A DNA stretch of 64,000 nucleotides from Sandaracinaceae bacterium (lineage in GTDB: Bacteria; Myxococcota_A; Polyangia; Polyangiales; Sandaracinaceae), in the NCBI GenBank assembly GCA_020633195.1, contig JACKEC010000014.1, positions 744,001-808,000 of the forward strand, written 5' to 3'. The notes beneath the pieces were generated by a model. That model saw only the letters and a list, made by a program, of their open reading frames with translations, did not search any database and was not told the origin of the DNA. Position numbers and translations under genes: made by a program. Each line of letters starts with the position of its first letter. Positions within the stretch are counted from its first letter, which is position 1. Of this stretch, positions 54,767 through 63,686 are shown piece by piece.

Positions 54767-55585
54767 TCACACGCGCAGGCCGGCGTCGCGCAGCCGCGGG
54801 ACGATCACGTCACGCGTGGTGTCGTAGAGGATCTCGCGCGCGAGCGCTGGATCGAGGACACCGAGCCGCGCTCTGTCGCGCCGCTCGGTCGGCTCGAGCT
54901 CATGGTCTGGCGCCCCGATCCGCGCGTCGATCGAGCGCTCGTAGTGCGCGATCGCTACCGGCACGTAGACCTCGACGGCCTCGCGCTCGGCCGCGGTGAG
55001 GCGCGGCGCCGCCTCGGCGAGGCAGATCCAGCCGAAGCGCGCGTGCAGCGTCTCGTCCCCGAAGAGCTGGTCGAGCACGGCGCGGACGAACGGCGCGTCG
55101 ACCTCCTCGCGCTCGGCCGCGGTGAGCGCCACCGAGACGGTCTCCGAGACGCAGCTCGCGTAGATCACGTTGCGCAGCAGCCGCGGGAGCGGGGTCAGAT
55201 CCGGGTGTCGGGCCGGGCCCTCCGACGCGTCCGCGATGTCCATGACCGGATCGACGCCGAGCGCGCGCGCCACCGCTCCGCACAGCGTGCCGTGGCGCAG
55301 CTCGTCCATCGCCATGCGCAGCGCGACGGCCTGGACGTCGACGGGGAGCTCCGCCTCGATGAGCTGAGGCAGCAGCCCGCTGAACACGGTGGCGCTCCGG
55401 TGCTCGTCCACCATCCGGCGCAGCCAGCCCCGTCGCGCGGCGTCCACGGCGCGCGGATCGAGCCCCGCGACGTCGATGGTCGGCTCGAGCTCTTCGGGGA
55501 GGCTGCCGCGCCGAAGCGCGGTGCGGAGGAGGCGGTCCCACTCCTGAGCGAGCGCGGTCCCCGATGGCTCGGGGCGGAGCCTCAC
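54767..55585 (-). CDS. Ferritin-like diiron-type protein
   Basis: 272 residues, helical. Two ExxH motifs (ELRH in MDELRHG and ETLH in FGDETLHARFGW) and further Glu (SETVS, EVDAPF) fit a four-helix di-iron bundle of the ferritin-like superfamily. No heme or peptide-carrier motif is seen. The start GTG at 55585 overlaps the stop of the small lipoprotein gene (GTGA). A longer frame to 55630 would overlap that gene. Function may be an oxidase or hydroxylase. Confidence 0.68.
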   Translation of the reverse strand: MRLRPEPSGTALAQEWDRLLRTALRRGSLPEELEPTIDVAGLDPRAVDAARRGWLRRMVDEHRSATVFSGLLPQLIEAELPVDVQAVALRMAMDELRHGTLCGAVARALGVDPVMDIADASEGPARHPDLTPLPRLLRNVIYASCVSETVSVALTAAEREEVDAPFVRAVLDQLFGDETLHARFGWICLAEAAPRLTAAEREAVEVYVPVAIAHYERSIDARIGAPDHELEPTERRDRARLGVLDPALAREILYDTTRDVIVPRLRDAGLRV

Positions 55586-55929
55586 GCTGGCATCTCGGGC
55601 GGCGACAGCGGGCCGCCCGGGAGCCAGCAAGGCTCGATGTCCCAGCCCAACGAGTCACAGCACGCGTTGAACTGGTCCCAGTCGCACGTGCCGTCGCCGG
55701 TGCCGTCGAAGGGCCCGTTGCAGTCCGGGTCGGGCACGCAGTCGGTGCCGGGCCCGGCGTCGTGGCCCGCGTCCCGCCCCGCGTCCGCGCGGGCGATCCC
55801 GGCGTCGTCGGCGCGCCCCGCGTCCTCGTCGGTCTGGTGGTCCATGTAGCAACCACCCATCCCGAGCGCGAGCGTCACCGCGAGCGCGGCGCGCCGAGCC
55901 CTCTGCCGAATTCGATCGTCGTTCTGCAC
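55582..55929 (-). CDS. Small Cys-rich lipoprotein
   Basis: 115 residues. A basic start (RIRQRARR), a short hydrophobic stretch and lipobox GMGGC. After an Asp/Ala/Gly-rich linker, the C-terminal 45 residues hold six Cys (CVPDPDCNGP, CDWDQFNACCDSLGW, EPCW). I chose the GTG at 55929 because AGGGGA precedes it and the signal peptide fits; an ATG at 55956 is in frame and possible. The stop is coupled (GTGA) to the ferritin-like gene, an unusual pairing. Confidence 0.62.
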   Translation of the reverse strand: MQNDDRIRQRARRAALAVTLALGMGGCYMDHQTDEDAGRADDAGIARADAGRDAGHDAGPGTDCVPDPDCNGPFDGTGDGTCDWDQFNACCDSLGWDIEPCWLPGGPLSPPEMPA

Positions 55930-56032
55930 ATCGTCCCCTGACACAGGCTGGCCCATCGTCGGGCCGCCCGGGGGACGTGTGCAAGGCCCATGCGAGCGGG
56001 TGAGCGAGGCGCGCCCGCTCACCCGCGCGCAA

Positions 56033-57451
56033 TCACTGGGGGTGACCGGTGGGCGGCGGGTGTCCGGGGGGCATCCCGGGCATCGCCGGCATCTGGATGA
56101 TCTCGACGAGCTCGATGTCGAAGACGAGCATCCCCGGCGGAGCGCCCGGCCGACCGTTGTAGGCGAGCGCCTCCGGAATCCAGAAGCGGCGCTTCTCGCC
56201 CACGACCATGAGGGGGACGCCCTCGGTCCACCCGGGGATGACCCGGTTGAGGAGCAGGGTCGCCGGCTGGCCGCGGGTGATCGACGAGTCGAACATCTCC
56301 CCGTCCGTGGTCCAGCCGGTGTAGTGGACGCGCACCGCGCTGCTCGCGGTCGGGTGGTCGGTGCCGGTGCCCGGCTCGAGCACGCGGAACGCGAGGCCGG
56401 ACTCGGTGGTGGTGGCGTTGGCGGGGATCGCGGCCACGTCCGGCGGGGTCTCCGGCGGCGGGGGCGGCGTCTCGAAGGAGAGCAGCTCGATGTCGAACAC
56501 GAGCATGCCCGCGGGCATGCCGGGCCGCCCGTTGTAGGCCAGCTCCTGCGGGATCCACAGGCGCCGCTGCTCGCCGACGACCATGAGCTGGACGCCCTCG
56601 CCCCACCCGGGGATGACCTGGTTGAGCCCGAAGGTGGCGGGCTCGCCGCGGCGGCGCGACGAGTCGAACATCCGGCCGTCGGTGGTCCAGCCGGTGTAGT
56701 GGACGGTCGCCCGATCGGTGGCGGCCGGGTGATCCTCGCCGGTGCCGGCGACGAGGACCCGAGACCCGAGCCCGGACTCGGTCCGGGTGGCGTCGTCCGG
56801 GATCGCCGCGACGTCGGGCGGGGCGGGGATCGCGCCCGGCATCTCGGGCATCTCCGGGGGCTCGGCCCCGTGACCGGGGTCCGGCGGCGGGACGTCGTGA
56901 GGCGCCTCGGTCTCGTCGACGGCGGACGTCTCCTCGCCCGCGTCTTCGTCGCGGTTCTGGTTGTTCCAGTACCAGAGCCCGCCGACCACGAGGATGGCGA
57001 CGACGAACGCGCCGAGCGCGAGCATCGTGGAGTTGTCCTCGGCGGGAGCCTCCTCGGCCTTCTTCGCCGGCTCGGCCGCCTTCTTCGCCGCCTTCTTCTT
57101 CACGCCGGTCTTCGGCTCGTCGCCGCTCGAGGCGCTCTTCTTCTTGGCGACCTTGCTGGACTTCTTCTTCGTCGCCTTCTTCTTTTTCTTGGGCGGAGGC
57201 GGGGGCTCGTCCTCTTCCTCGTCGTCGGAGCCGTCGTCCGAGCTGTCGTCCGAGCTGTCGTCCGAGCTGTCGTCCGAGCTGTCGTCCGAGCTGTCGTCGT
57301 CCGAGCCGTCGCCGTCCGAGCTGTCGTCGTCGGAGCCCGCGTCGTCGTCTCCCTCGCCGGACGTGGCCTCTTCTTCGGCGTCGTCGCGGGACGTCTCTTC
57401 GTCCTCGGCGTCCTGGTCCTTCGGGGTCTTCTTCTCGTCCTCGTCCGCCAT
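56033..57451 (-). CDS. Membrane-anchored protein with two FKBP domains and a charged N-terminal tail
   Basis: 472 residues. An acidic block rich in Ser-Asp-Asp (about 40-78), a poly-Pro/Lys and histone-H1-like Lys/Ala block (about 82-140), one membrane helix (about 142-163), then two complete FKBP domains (about 225-330 and 345-455), each with VHYTGWTTDG, VIPGWxEGVxLMVVGE and a conserved final strand. The isomerase domains are periplasmic and the charged tail cytoplasmic if the helix has the usual orientation. GGGAG precedes the ATG. A paralogue with an eroded first domain is at 13170-14087. Confidence 0.88.
   Translation of the reverse strand: MADEDEKKTPKDQDAEDEETSRDDAEEEATSGEGDDDAGSDDDSSDGDGSDDDSSDDSSDDSSDDSSDDSSDDGSDDEEEDEPPPPPKKKKKATKKKSSKVAKKKSASSGDEPKTGVKKKAAKKAAEPAKKAEEAPAEDNSTMLALGAFVVAILVVGGLWYWNNQNRDEDAGEETSAVDETEAPHDVPPPDPGHGAEPPEMPEMPGAIPAPPDVAAIPDDATRTESGLGSRVLVAGTGEDHPAATDRATVHYTGWTTDGRMFDSSRRRGEPATFGLNQVIPGWGEGVQLMVVGEQRRLWIPQELAYNGRPGMPAGMLVFDIELLSFETPPPPPETPPDVAAIPANATTTESGLAFRVLEPGTGTDHPTASSAVRVHYTGWTTDGEMFDSSITRGQPATLLLNRVIPGWTEGVPLMVVGEKRRFWIPEALAYNGRPGAPPGMLVFDIELVEIIQMPAMPGMPPGHPPPTGHPQ
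57233..57292. repeat. 12-bp tandem repeat, five units, in the FKBP gene
   Basis: The unit GTCGTCCGAGCT is repeated five times without change. It encodes the Ser-Ser-Asp-Asp run of the acidic tail on the minus strand. Unit length is a multiple of three, so slippage changes tail length without breaking the frame. Confidence 0.9.
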
Positions 57452-57545
57452 CTGCGGCTCCCGTCTCGGGTTGAACCCGGCAGTCTACATCTTCCCGAGC
57501 GCACGCAATGGTGCCGTCCCGGCCCGACTCCCTTAGACTGTTTCG

Positions 57546-58493
57546 GTGCGCTTCGCCGCGGTGATCTTCCTCCTCGGCGCGTCTGTGGTCGCGTCGTCCG
57601 CCTCCGCGCAGGGTCCTCGAGATGCCCTGGCGCCGCCGGGGGACTCGATCCGACCGACGCCCGCGGCTCCCACGGCCGAGCGCGAGGAGCTCCTGATCGA
57701 GGAGGTCCCCGCTCCGCCGGGAGCCGGCGGCGCGGTGCCCGACGTCCGTTATCCGCTGCCCGGAGCCCTCCTCGACGAGGACGAGGAGCCCGCGATCCGC
57801 ATCCCGAGCCGCATCACCACCCGCCTGCGCGCCCTCGACGCCGATCTCCGCGCCCTCTCGCAGCGCGGCGGGGGCAACGTGGTCAACGCGGTGCTGAGCA
57901 TGCTGACGGGGGGCCTCGCGATCACCCTGGGCGCCCTCAAGGACAACCCGACCGACTGGATGTCCATCTACCTCTACGTCTACGGCGGCGCCTCCGCGGT
58001 GCGCGGCGTCCTCGATCTCGTGCTGTCGCCCAACCCGTCGGGGGCCGCGATCACCTACCAGCACATGCCGATGACGACCCAGCTCGAGGTCCGCGAGCGG
58101 CTCGCCTACGGCGAGGCCCAGCTCGAGTCCCTCGCCGAGCAGGCCCTCATCGCGCGGATCCTCGACGCGTCGATCAACATGGCGGCCGGCGTGGCGGTGG
58201 TCCCGATCTACCTGGCGCCGAACAACTTCGAGATCGGCAACCCGCTCGACTACTTCATCCTGATCGGCGCCGGCGTCTCGCTCGTCAGCGGCATCATCAC
58301 CCTGGCGACGAGCTCCGCGGAGGAGCAGCGCTGGGAGGCCTACGAGCGGCTCCGCACGCGGCTCGACCAGGAGCACCGCGACGAGACGAGCGAAGGCGAC
58401 GAGCCCACCGCAGAGGGCCCGGTCTCGACCTGGCGCGTCGGCGCGTCACCCTCGCCGAGCGGCGGGTTCGCCAGCTTCGATCTGACGTTTTGA
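57546..58493 (+). CDS. Exported membrane protein of unknown function
   Basis: 315 residues. Signal peptide (cut after ASAQ), a Pro-rich acidic region (about 25-85), then at least three hydrophobic stretches (VNAVLSMLTGGLAITLGALK, MAAGVAVVPIYLA, FILIGAGVSLVSGIITLAT) of membrane type. No known domain. The GTG start follows TAGACT by 6 nt (57534-57539), a leaderless pattern. The stop overlaps the next start as TTGA. It is divergent from the FKBP gene. Confidence 0.62.
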   Translation: MRFAAVIFLLGASVVASSASAQGPRDALAPPGDSIRPTPAAPTAEREELLIEEVPAPPGAGGAVPDVRYPLPGALLDEDEEPAIRIPSRITTRLRALDADLRALSQRGGGNVVNAVLSMLTGGLAITLGALKDNPTDWMSIYLYVYGGASAVRGVLDLVLSPNPSGAAITYQHMPMTTQLEVRERLAYGEAQLESLAEQALIARILDASINMAAGVAVVPIYLAPNNFEIGNPLDYFILIGAGVSLVSGIITLATSSAEEQRWEAYERLRTRLDQEHRDETSEGDEPTAEGPVSTWRVGASPSPSGGFASFDLTF

Positions 58494-58729
58494 GGCGCGC
58501 GCTCATCGCCGGGGCGCTGCTCCTCGCAGCCTGCGGGGGGCGGATCGTCCCGAGGGTCCAGGCCGCGCACGGGCACGAGTTCCGGTGCGACGGACGCTAC
58601 GTGCGCGTCGAGCGCCTCGACCGCGATCGCTACGTCGCGCGCGGCTGCGGGTTCGAAGCCGAGTGGCGCTGCGTGGACGGCGAGTGCGTGGTCGAGGACT
58701 CGCGCGCCTGGGGCATGGGCGCGCCCTGA
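58490..58729 (+). CDS. Small lipoprotein, 79 aa
   Basis: A TTG start overlaps the upstream stop (TTGA). The signal peptide ends LLAAC (lipobox). The mature 65 residues hold four Cys (RCDG, GCGF, RCVDG, ECVV) and mixed strands, perhaps two disulphides. Alternative starts do not give a lipobox. It is too short for family assignment. Expected in the same membrane as its coupled neighbour. Confidence 0.58.
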   Translation: MRRALIAGALLLAACGGRIVPRVQAAHGHEFRCDGRYVRVERLDRDRYVARGCGFEAEWRCVDGECVVEDSRAWGMGAP

Positions 58730-58768
58730 TCGCTTGATGAGGGCCGCCCGGCGTCGCACGCTCGCCGG

Positions 58769-59749
58769 ATGCGCGGGAGCTGCCTGTTCGCGATCCTCAC
58801 CCTCGGCTGCGGCTCCGGCCCGATCGTGATCGACGCGCGAGGGGACGCGGGCGGCGGCGTGGACGCGGGCACCGAGGACGGCGGCGCGATGGACGCGGCC
58901 ACGCCCGACGGCGGCGCGCTCGACGGAGGCCCGCCCGGCACCGACGGCGGGTGCACCGCGTCGCCCCCGCTCCCCGCGTGGGAGCCCGTCGACACGGGCG
59001 GACCGGCCGGCGAGGACGTCGCCGCGTGCCTCGCGCGCGTCGGCGGCATGACCGACGACCGCCTGCCCGTCGCGCAGCGCTACGACCTGACCACCTTCGG
59101 CGGCCCTGGCGACGCGCAGCCCGTCGCCTGCCCGGGCGCCGCGGACGCGGACGGGACCTGGTACTACGCGGCCAACCGCCAGCGCTTCTCGTGCGGCCAG
59201 CGGGTCCGCCTCGTCGACGAGGCGCGCACCTCCTGCGTGATCGTCGAGGTGGCCGACGTGGGGCCCAACGCGTGCGTGGAGGAGGCCGGCGGCCTGCCCA
59301 TCTGGGACGTCTCGCCCCTCGCGGCGCAGGAGCTGTTCGGCGTCTCGAGCGCCGGCTGGTCGGAGCACCGCGGCGTCTTCGGCGCGCCCGTCGGCTCGGC
59401 GAACGCGCTCGGCCCCTGCGCGCTCGGGGCGCCCCGCGACTACCTGCGCGGCTTCGTCGGCGGCCCCTGCGACGCGCCCGGCGACTGCACCTACGCCGAC
59501 GCCGTGTGCCTGACCGAGTTCGCCGGCGGCGCGTGCAGCCTGCCCTGCGACACCTCGTGCCCGGACCGCGAGGGCGCCAACGCCTACACCGCCTGCGTGG
59601 ACATGGGCGCCACCGGCCGCCGCTGCCTCGCGCGCTGCGACTTCACGCTCTTCGCGACCGGCTGCCGCGACGGACAGGTCTGCGAGCGCCGACCACACCC
59701 CACCGGCGCCACCGCCGACCGCTGGGTCTGCGTCCCCGACCCCTGCTGA
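58769..59749 (+). CDS. Lipoprotein with RlpA/DPBB-like domain
   Basis: 326 residues. Very short signal peptide with lipobox TLGC, then an Asp/Gly-rich linker to about 60. Residues about 125-215 resemble a double-psi beta-barrel: RFSCGQRVRLVDEA, then VIVEVADVGPNAC and DVSPLAAQELFG, matching the RlpA pattern V-x-V-x-D-x-GP followed by D-L-S-x-A-A-x-x-L. RlpA relatives bind or cut peptidoglycan. The C-terminal part holds about 12 Cys (CDAPGDCTYADAVC, CDTSCPDREG). No Shine-Dalgarno. The comparison is by motif only. Confidence 0.62.
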   Translation: MRGSCLFAILTLGCGSGPIVIDARGDAGGGVDAGTEDGGAMDAATPDGGALDGGPPGTDGGCTASPPLPAWEPVDTGGPAGEDVAACLARVGGMTDDRLPVAQRYDLTTFGGPGDAQPVACPGAADADGTWYYAANRQRFSCGQRVRLVDEARTSCVIVEVADVGPNACVEEAGGLPIWDVSPLAAQELFGVSSAGWSEHRGVFGAPVGSANALGPCALGAPRDYLRGFVGGPCDAPGDCTYADAVCLTEFAGGACSLPCDTSCPDREGANAYTACVDMGATGRRCLARCDFTLFATGCRDGQVCERRPHPTGATADRWVCVPDPC

Positions 59750-59767
59750 TTCTCTGGAGCGCCGTGC

Positions 59768-61993
59768 TCAGCGCCGGCCCCAGCGGCGGCGCAGGACCCA
59801 CTCGCCCAGGAACGCGGCGACCACGAGGACGAAGGCCCACGGGCTCGAGAACGGGGCGGTCCCGCGCACGCCGAGCGAGCGGCGGCGCACGGTGTCGATC
59901 GCCTCGAGCCCGGGCGCCGCCTCGGGGCTGTCCCAGTGCTCCGCGCCGGTGGCCTCGGCGAGCCTCGCGAGGAGCCCGGGATCCGCGCGCGGGTCCGCGA
60001 GCTCGTCGCCGCCCGCCTCGATCACGAGCCACTCCTCGGCGATGACGCCCTCGCGCCCGGAGAGCTGCGCCTGGACGCGATAGGCGCCCGGGCGCTCGGG
60101 CAAGGTCAGCGTCGCCGCGACGCGCCCGTCCGCGTCGGTCCGGGCGGGGACCCGCCCCACCTCCTCGCCGCTCGCGTCCCGCAGCACGAGCTCCACGCTC
60201 GCCGACCCGTGGGCGACGTATCGCGCATCACGCAAGACACCCTCGACCGTCGCGCGCGCGCCCGGCCCGTAGCGTTCGCGATCCGTGGTGATGCGGGCGG
60301 GCTCGAGCGCCGGATCACGACTGAGCCACCGCACCGCGCGATCCCAGAAGCGCTCGTAGGCCGACGCGTCGCCGGTCATGCCGCCGGTGGTGATGCCCCA
60401 GCGCCAGGTGGTGTCGGTGGTGAGCGCGAGGGTTCGGCCCTCCCCCGCCGTCCCGAGCACGAGGACGGGGTGGGCGCCGCCGCCCTCGAGGGTCACCGTG
60501 GGGTGCTCGAGGAGGACCGTCGCTCCCGGCCGCACGCGCTGGATCCGGTTGATGCCGCGCAGCTCCGCCAGCCGCCCCCAGGCGCCGACGTTCTGCGACG
60601 GATCCGGCAGCAGCTCGAGCATCGGGTGGCGCTCCATCCCGTCGGCGATGCGAGGGGCGAAGTCGCCCTCCACGACGGTGCCGGTCGCCCCGTGCGCGGG
60701 CGGGAGCTCCACGGGCAGGATGTCGGAGATGGGCGTGTTGGCGTAGCCGCCCGAGTGGAACGAGAGCGGGCCGCCGATCATCGCGAACGATCCCCCTCGC
60801 ACCACGTAGTCGCGGATCCGAGGCAGGTAGCTCGCCATCTGGTACGGCCCGTATTCGAAGTTCTGGAAGATGACCAGGTCGAAGCTGCCGAGGTGCTCGT
60901 TGAAGAGCTCGTCGGTCGGGAACGGGATCAGCGCGAGCTCGTCCGGCCCCGCCATCGTGAGGTCGGTCGTGTTGCGCAAGATGAAGAACGAGATGAGGTC
61001 GGTGGCGGGGTCGCGCTTGAGGAACGCGCGCAGGAACCGCTGGTCCCAGCTCGGCTGCCCCGCGACGAGGAGCACCCGCAGCTTGTCGCGGACGACCCGG
61101 ACGAGGAACGCACGCTCGTCGTTCTCCGGCACCGCGTCGCCGGCCGCGCGCGGGATGCTCACCTGGTAGACGGCCCGCCCCAGGCGCGTGGGGGTGAACG
61201 GGATCTCCACCGCCGCCTCCCCGTCGGGCGGCACCTCCACCGCGACCTCGCGGACGACCTCCTGATCGCGGCGCAGGGTCACCGGGATCGGCCCGCCGGG
61301 CCCGCCGAGCGAGCGGACGACGACCCGGACGCGCGCGCTCCTTCGCAGGAAGCCCACCGGATCGGCCTGGACCTCGGCGATCGCGTCGTCGCGCAGCCCC
61401 TCCTCGGAGACCGCGACGGTGTGGACGCGGACCCCCTCGCGGGCGAACGCCTCGACGTCGAGCTCGCTCCGATCGCCGCCGTCGCTGAGCACCACGACCG
61501 CGCCGAGCCCTTCGCCGCCGTCGCCGGCGAGGAGCTCGGTGAGCGCCCCGCCGATCTGGGTCTGGTCGGCCGACGCGGGGAGCGACTCCGCGAGCGTGTC
61601 GAGCTCGGCGGCCTCGAGGTGCTCGCCGAACGTGAAGACGGAGACGCCCTCGCGATCCGAGGCCGCCCACCGCTCGAGCAGCGCGCGGGCGCGCGCCTGT
61701 CGGCTCTCGTCGGCGCGCGGCAGCGACATGCTCCGAGACACGTCGACGAGGATCGCGAGCTGCCCTTCGCGCTCCTCGAAGCGCTCGGTCAACCAACGGG
61801 GCTGGGCCGCCACCGCCCACGCGAGGGTGGCGGTGAGCAGCCGCATCGCGCCGAGGACCCAGCGCCGCTGCGCGCGCGGCTCGGCGAGCAGCTCGCGGAG
61901 CCCGAAGACCACGAGCACCGCGAGCGTGAGCCCGAGGATCCCCGCGGAGATGCCGCCCCCGGGGATGCCGAACGAGAAGGCGGTGCCCGTCAC
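59768..61993 (-). CDS. vWA/GATase-like membrane protein
   Basis: 741 residues. Two N-terminal membrane helices (about 18-38 and 45-65), a vWA domain with MIDAS DVSRSM (about 84-89), a beta-sandwich, a class-I GATase-like domain (VLLVAGQPSWDQRFLRAF, VVRGGSFAMIGGPLSFHSGGY), an Ig-like part and a C-terminal membrane helix (about 715-735). The His-Ser after GPLSF are not a catalytic pair. It begins 5 bp after the DUF4159 gene, its usual partner in MoxR clusters. Confidence 0.82.
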   Translation of the reverse strand: MTGTAFSFGIPGGGISAGILGLTLAVLVVFGLRELLAEPRAQRRWVLGAMRLLTATLAWAVAAQPRWLTERFEEREGQLAILVDVSRSMSLPRADESRQARARALLERWAASDREGVSVFTFGEHLEAAELDTLAESLPASADQTQIGGALTELLAGDGGEGLGAVVVLSDGGDRSELDVEAFAREGVRVHTVAVSEEGLRDDAIAEVQADPVGFLRRSARVRVVVRSLGGPGGPIPVTLRRDQEVVREVAVEVPPDGEAAVEIPFTPTRLGRAVYQVSIPRAAGDAVPENDERAFLVRVVRDKLRVLLVAGQPSWDQRFLRAFLKRDPATDLISFFILRNTTDLTMAGPDELALIPFPTDELFNEHLGSFDLVIFQNFEYGPYQMASYLPRIRDYVVRGGSFAMIGGPLSFHSGGYANTPISDILPVELPPAHGATGTVVEGDFAPRIADGMERHPMLELLPDPSQNVGAWGRLAELRGINRIQRVRPGATVLLEHPTVTLEGGGAHPVLVLGTAGEGRTLALTTDTTWRWGITTGGMTGDASAYERFWDRAVRWLSRDPALEPARITTDRERYGPGARATVEGVLRDARYVAHGSASVELVLRDASGEEVGRVPARTDADGRVAATLTLPERPGAYRVQAQLSGREGVIAEEWLVIEAGGDELADPRADPGLLARLAEATGAEHWDSPEAAPGLEAIDTVRRRSLGVRGTAPFSSPWAFVLVVAAFLGEWVLRRRWGRR

Positions 61994-61998
61994 GCCGC

Positions 61999-62766
61999 TC
62001 AGGGCCCCCCGCCGCGCCGCCGCATGATGAACGGCGCGTGGACCTGGTCGTCCTTGTAGTCGAGGCAGAGCGCGTACATCACGATGTTCACGCCGAGCCG
62101 GATCGCCCGCTCGCGCTGCTCGTCGCCGCCGGGGGTCACCGGGTGCTCCCAGGTCCCGAGGTTGTCCCGGGCCCAGGCGCCGCCGAGATCGTGCCTCGCG
62201 TAGAGCACCGCGACCCGCTCGCCGACCTGGATCGCCTCCATGTGATCGGGCCCGCGCACGCGCCCCTCGGGCCGATCCAGCAGATAGAACGAGCGGAAGA
62301 TCGTGTGGGTGTTCGGCAGGTCGCGCAGCCGACGGCTCGGGAACGCGCGGCCGATCTCGCGCCGCACCGAGGCGTCGAAGCCCGCCGCGCCGGGCGACGC
62401 GTCGTCGATGAGGAGGAAGCCACCGAACTGGATGAAGCGCCGCAAGCCCGACAGCTCGGCCCCGCTGAGGGGCTCGAACGCGGCGTCCCCCGACCAGTAG
62501 AGGAACGGGTGGTCGAAGATGGACGCGTCGTCGAGCCGCGAGGTCCCCGGCGTCCGCAGCACGTCCACGCTGGTCCGCTTGCTGATCTCGACGCCGAGCC
62601 GTCGGGCCGCGTTCGGCCGCGGGACGTCGGCCCCGCCGTGCGCGACGCCGCGGACCTGGAAGCGCGTCGACTCCCCGAGCGCGTGCGCGGCCCGCGGCGC
62701 GAGCGCCGCGAGGAGGAGCCCCGCCGCGATGGTGATCGCGGTGGTCGTGACGCTGGGCGAGCGCAT
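61999..62766 (-). CDS. DUF4159 protein
   Basis: 255 residues. Signal peptide (cut after HALG), then the DUF4159 pattern: HPFLYWSGDAAFEPLSG, LRRFIQFGGFLLIDDA and the C-terminal GVNIVMYALCLDYKDDQVH. DUF4159 proteins occur with MoxR, DUF58 and vWA/GATase genes and have a GATase-like fold; here the MoxR genes are 26 kb away. ATG start; TAGCTT on the minus strand ends 9 nt upstream. Confidence 0.85.
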   Translation of the reverse strand: MRSPSVTTTAITIAAGLLLAALAPRAAHALGESTRFQVRGVAHGGADVPRPNAARRLGVEISKRTSVDVLRTPGTSRLDDASIFDHPFLYWSGDAAFEPLSGAELSGLRRFIQFGGFLLIDDASPGAAGFDASVRREIGRAFPSRRLRDLPNTHTIFRSFYLLDRPEGRVRGPDHMEAIQVGERVAVLYARHDLGGAWARDNLGTWEHPVTPGGDEQRERAIRLGVNIVMYALCLDYKDDQVHAPFIMRRRGGGP

Positions 62767-62843
62767 CGCCCCCGGAAGCTAGCAGGAGATGCCTGCGGTG
62801 CCGCTCGGCTCGCGCGGAGCTTTGGGGTTATCCTGCGCGCACC

Positions 62844-63686
62844 ATGCGCTGGACTCTGACCCTGTGCTGCTTCGCGCTCCTCGCCACCCCCGCGCTCGCG
62901 GCGGCGCAGGACGCCGAAGCGGAGGACGGCTTCGCGGCCGACGACGCGGCGGACGAGGCCGCCGCCGCCGAAGGCGAGCCCGCCGACGAGCCGCCCTCGA
63001 CCGGGCCGCGCGAGGCGACCACGAGCGACCCGATGCCCGCTCGAACCTCCTCGTCGGTGGTCGTGAACGAGCGCGAGGCCCAGCTCCGCCGCGAACAAGA
63101 GGCGTTCGTCGAGGAGTCCGAGGAGGGCTCCGGCGAAGAGGGCGGCGAAGAGGACGGCGACGACGACGACGACTCGCTCGACCACGAGTTCCAGCTCGGG
63201 ATCCGCGGCGGCATCGGCGTCCCCTTCATCTTCGCGCTCCGCTACAACAACGGCCCCGCCTGCGACGCCGAGGGCGATCAGTTCTGCCTCTTCGTGGGCT
63301 CCACGATCGTCACCTTCGACATCAGCTTCGGCGTCGCCCCCGACATCGAGATCGTTCTCGGCGGGCGCATCGGCGCGATCGGGGTCGAGCCGACACAGAC
63401 GAACCAGGGGCAGATCCTGCTCGGCCTCCGCGCCTACATCTCGCCGGAGTCGATCGCGAAGGTCTACCTGGCGCCCTCGCTCGTGCTCGATCTCACCCCC
63501 CAGGGCCCCCTGCGGGTCGACAACTGGGGCGACGTGGACTTCGGCGTGCGAGGCGCGTTCGGTGTCGTCGTCGATCCCATCCGCTACCTCGGGCTCTACG
63601 TCGAGCTCGGCGTGAACATCCTCTTCCTGCGCTCGTTCGGGATCTCTCCGGACCTCAGCGGCGGCTTCCAAGTCCGGTTCCCGTGA
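62844..63686 (+). CDS. Outer-membrane beta-barrel protein with acidic linker
   Basis: 280 residues. Signal peptide (cut after AAAQ), a linker of about 85 residues rich in Ala/Asp/Glu with a Glu/Gly/Asp run near 88-110, then alternating strands from about 112 to the final F (FQLGIRGGIGVPFIF, IEIVLGGRIGAIG, GQILLGLRAYIS, LYVELGVNILFL, GGFQVRFP). The C-terminal Phe-Pro end is slightly different from the usual terminal Phe. About eight to ten strands, so a small barrel. TATCCT ends 9 nt before the ATG. The stop overlaps the next GTG (GTGA). Confidence 0.72.
   Translation: MRWTLTLCCFALLATPALAAAQDAEAEDGFAADDAADEAAAAEGEPADEPPSTGPREATTSDPMPARTSSSVVVNEREAQLRREQEAFVEESEEGSGEEGGEEDGDDDDDSLDHEFQLGIRGGIGVPFIFALRYNNGPACDAEGDQFCLFVGSTIVTFDISFGVAPDIEIVLGGRIGAIGVEPTQTNQGQILLGLRAYISPESIAKVYLAPSLVLDLTPQGPLRVDNWGDVDFGVRGAFGVVVDPIRYLGLYVELGVNILFLRSFGISPDLSGGFQVRFP

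Noticed and set aside
57233..57292. CRISPR-like array
   Set aside because: Units are contiguous without spacers and encode the Ser-Asp run in frame.
55979..58729. A 916-codon plus-strand open frame
   Set aside because: Most of it is antisense to the FKBP gene or out of frame with the 57546 gene; only its last 79 codons form a credible gene.
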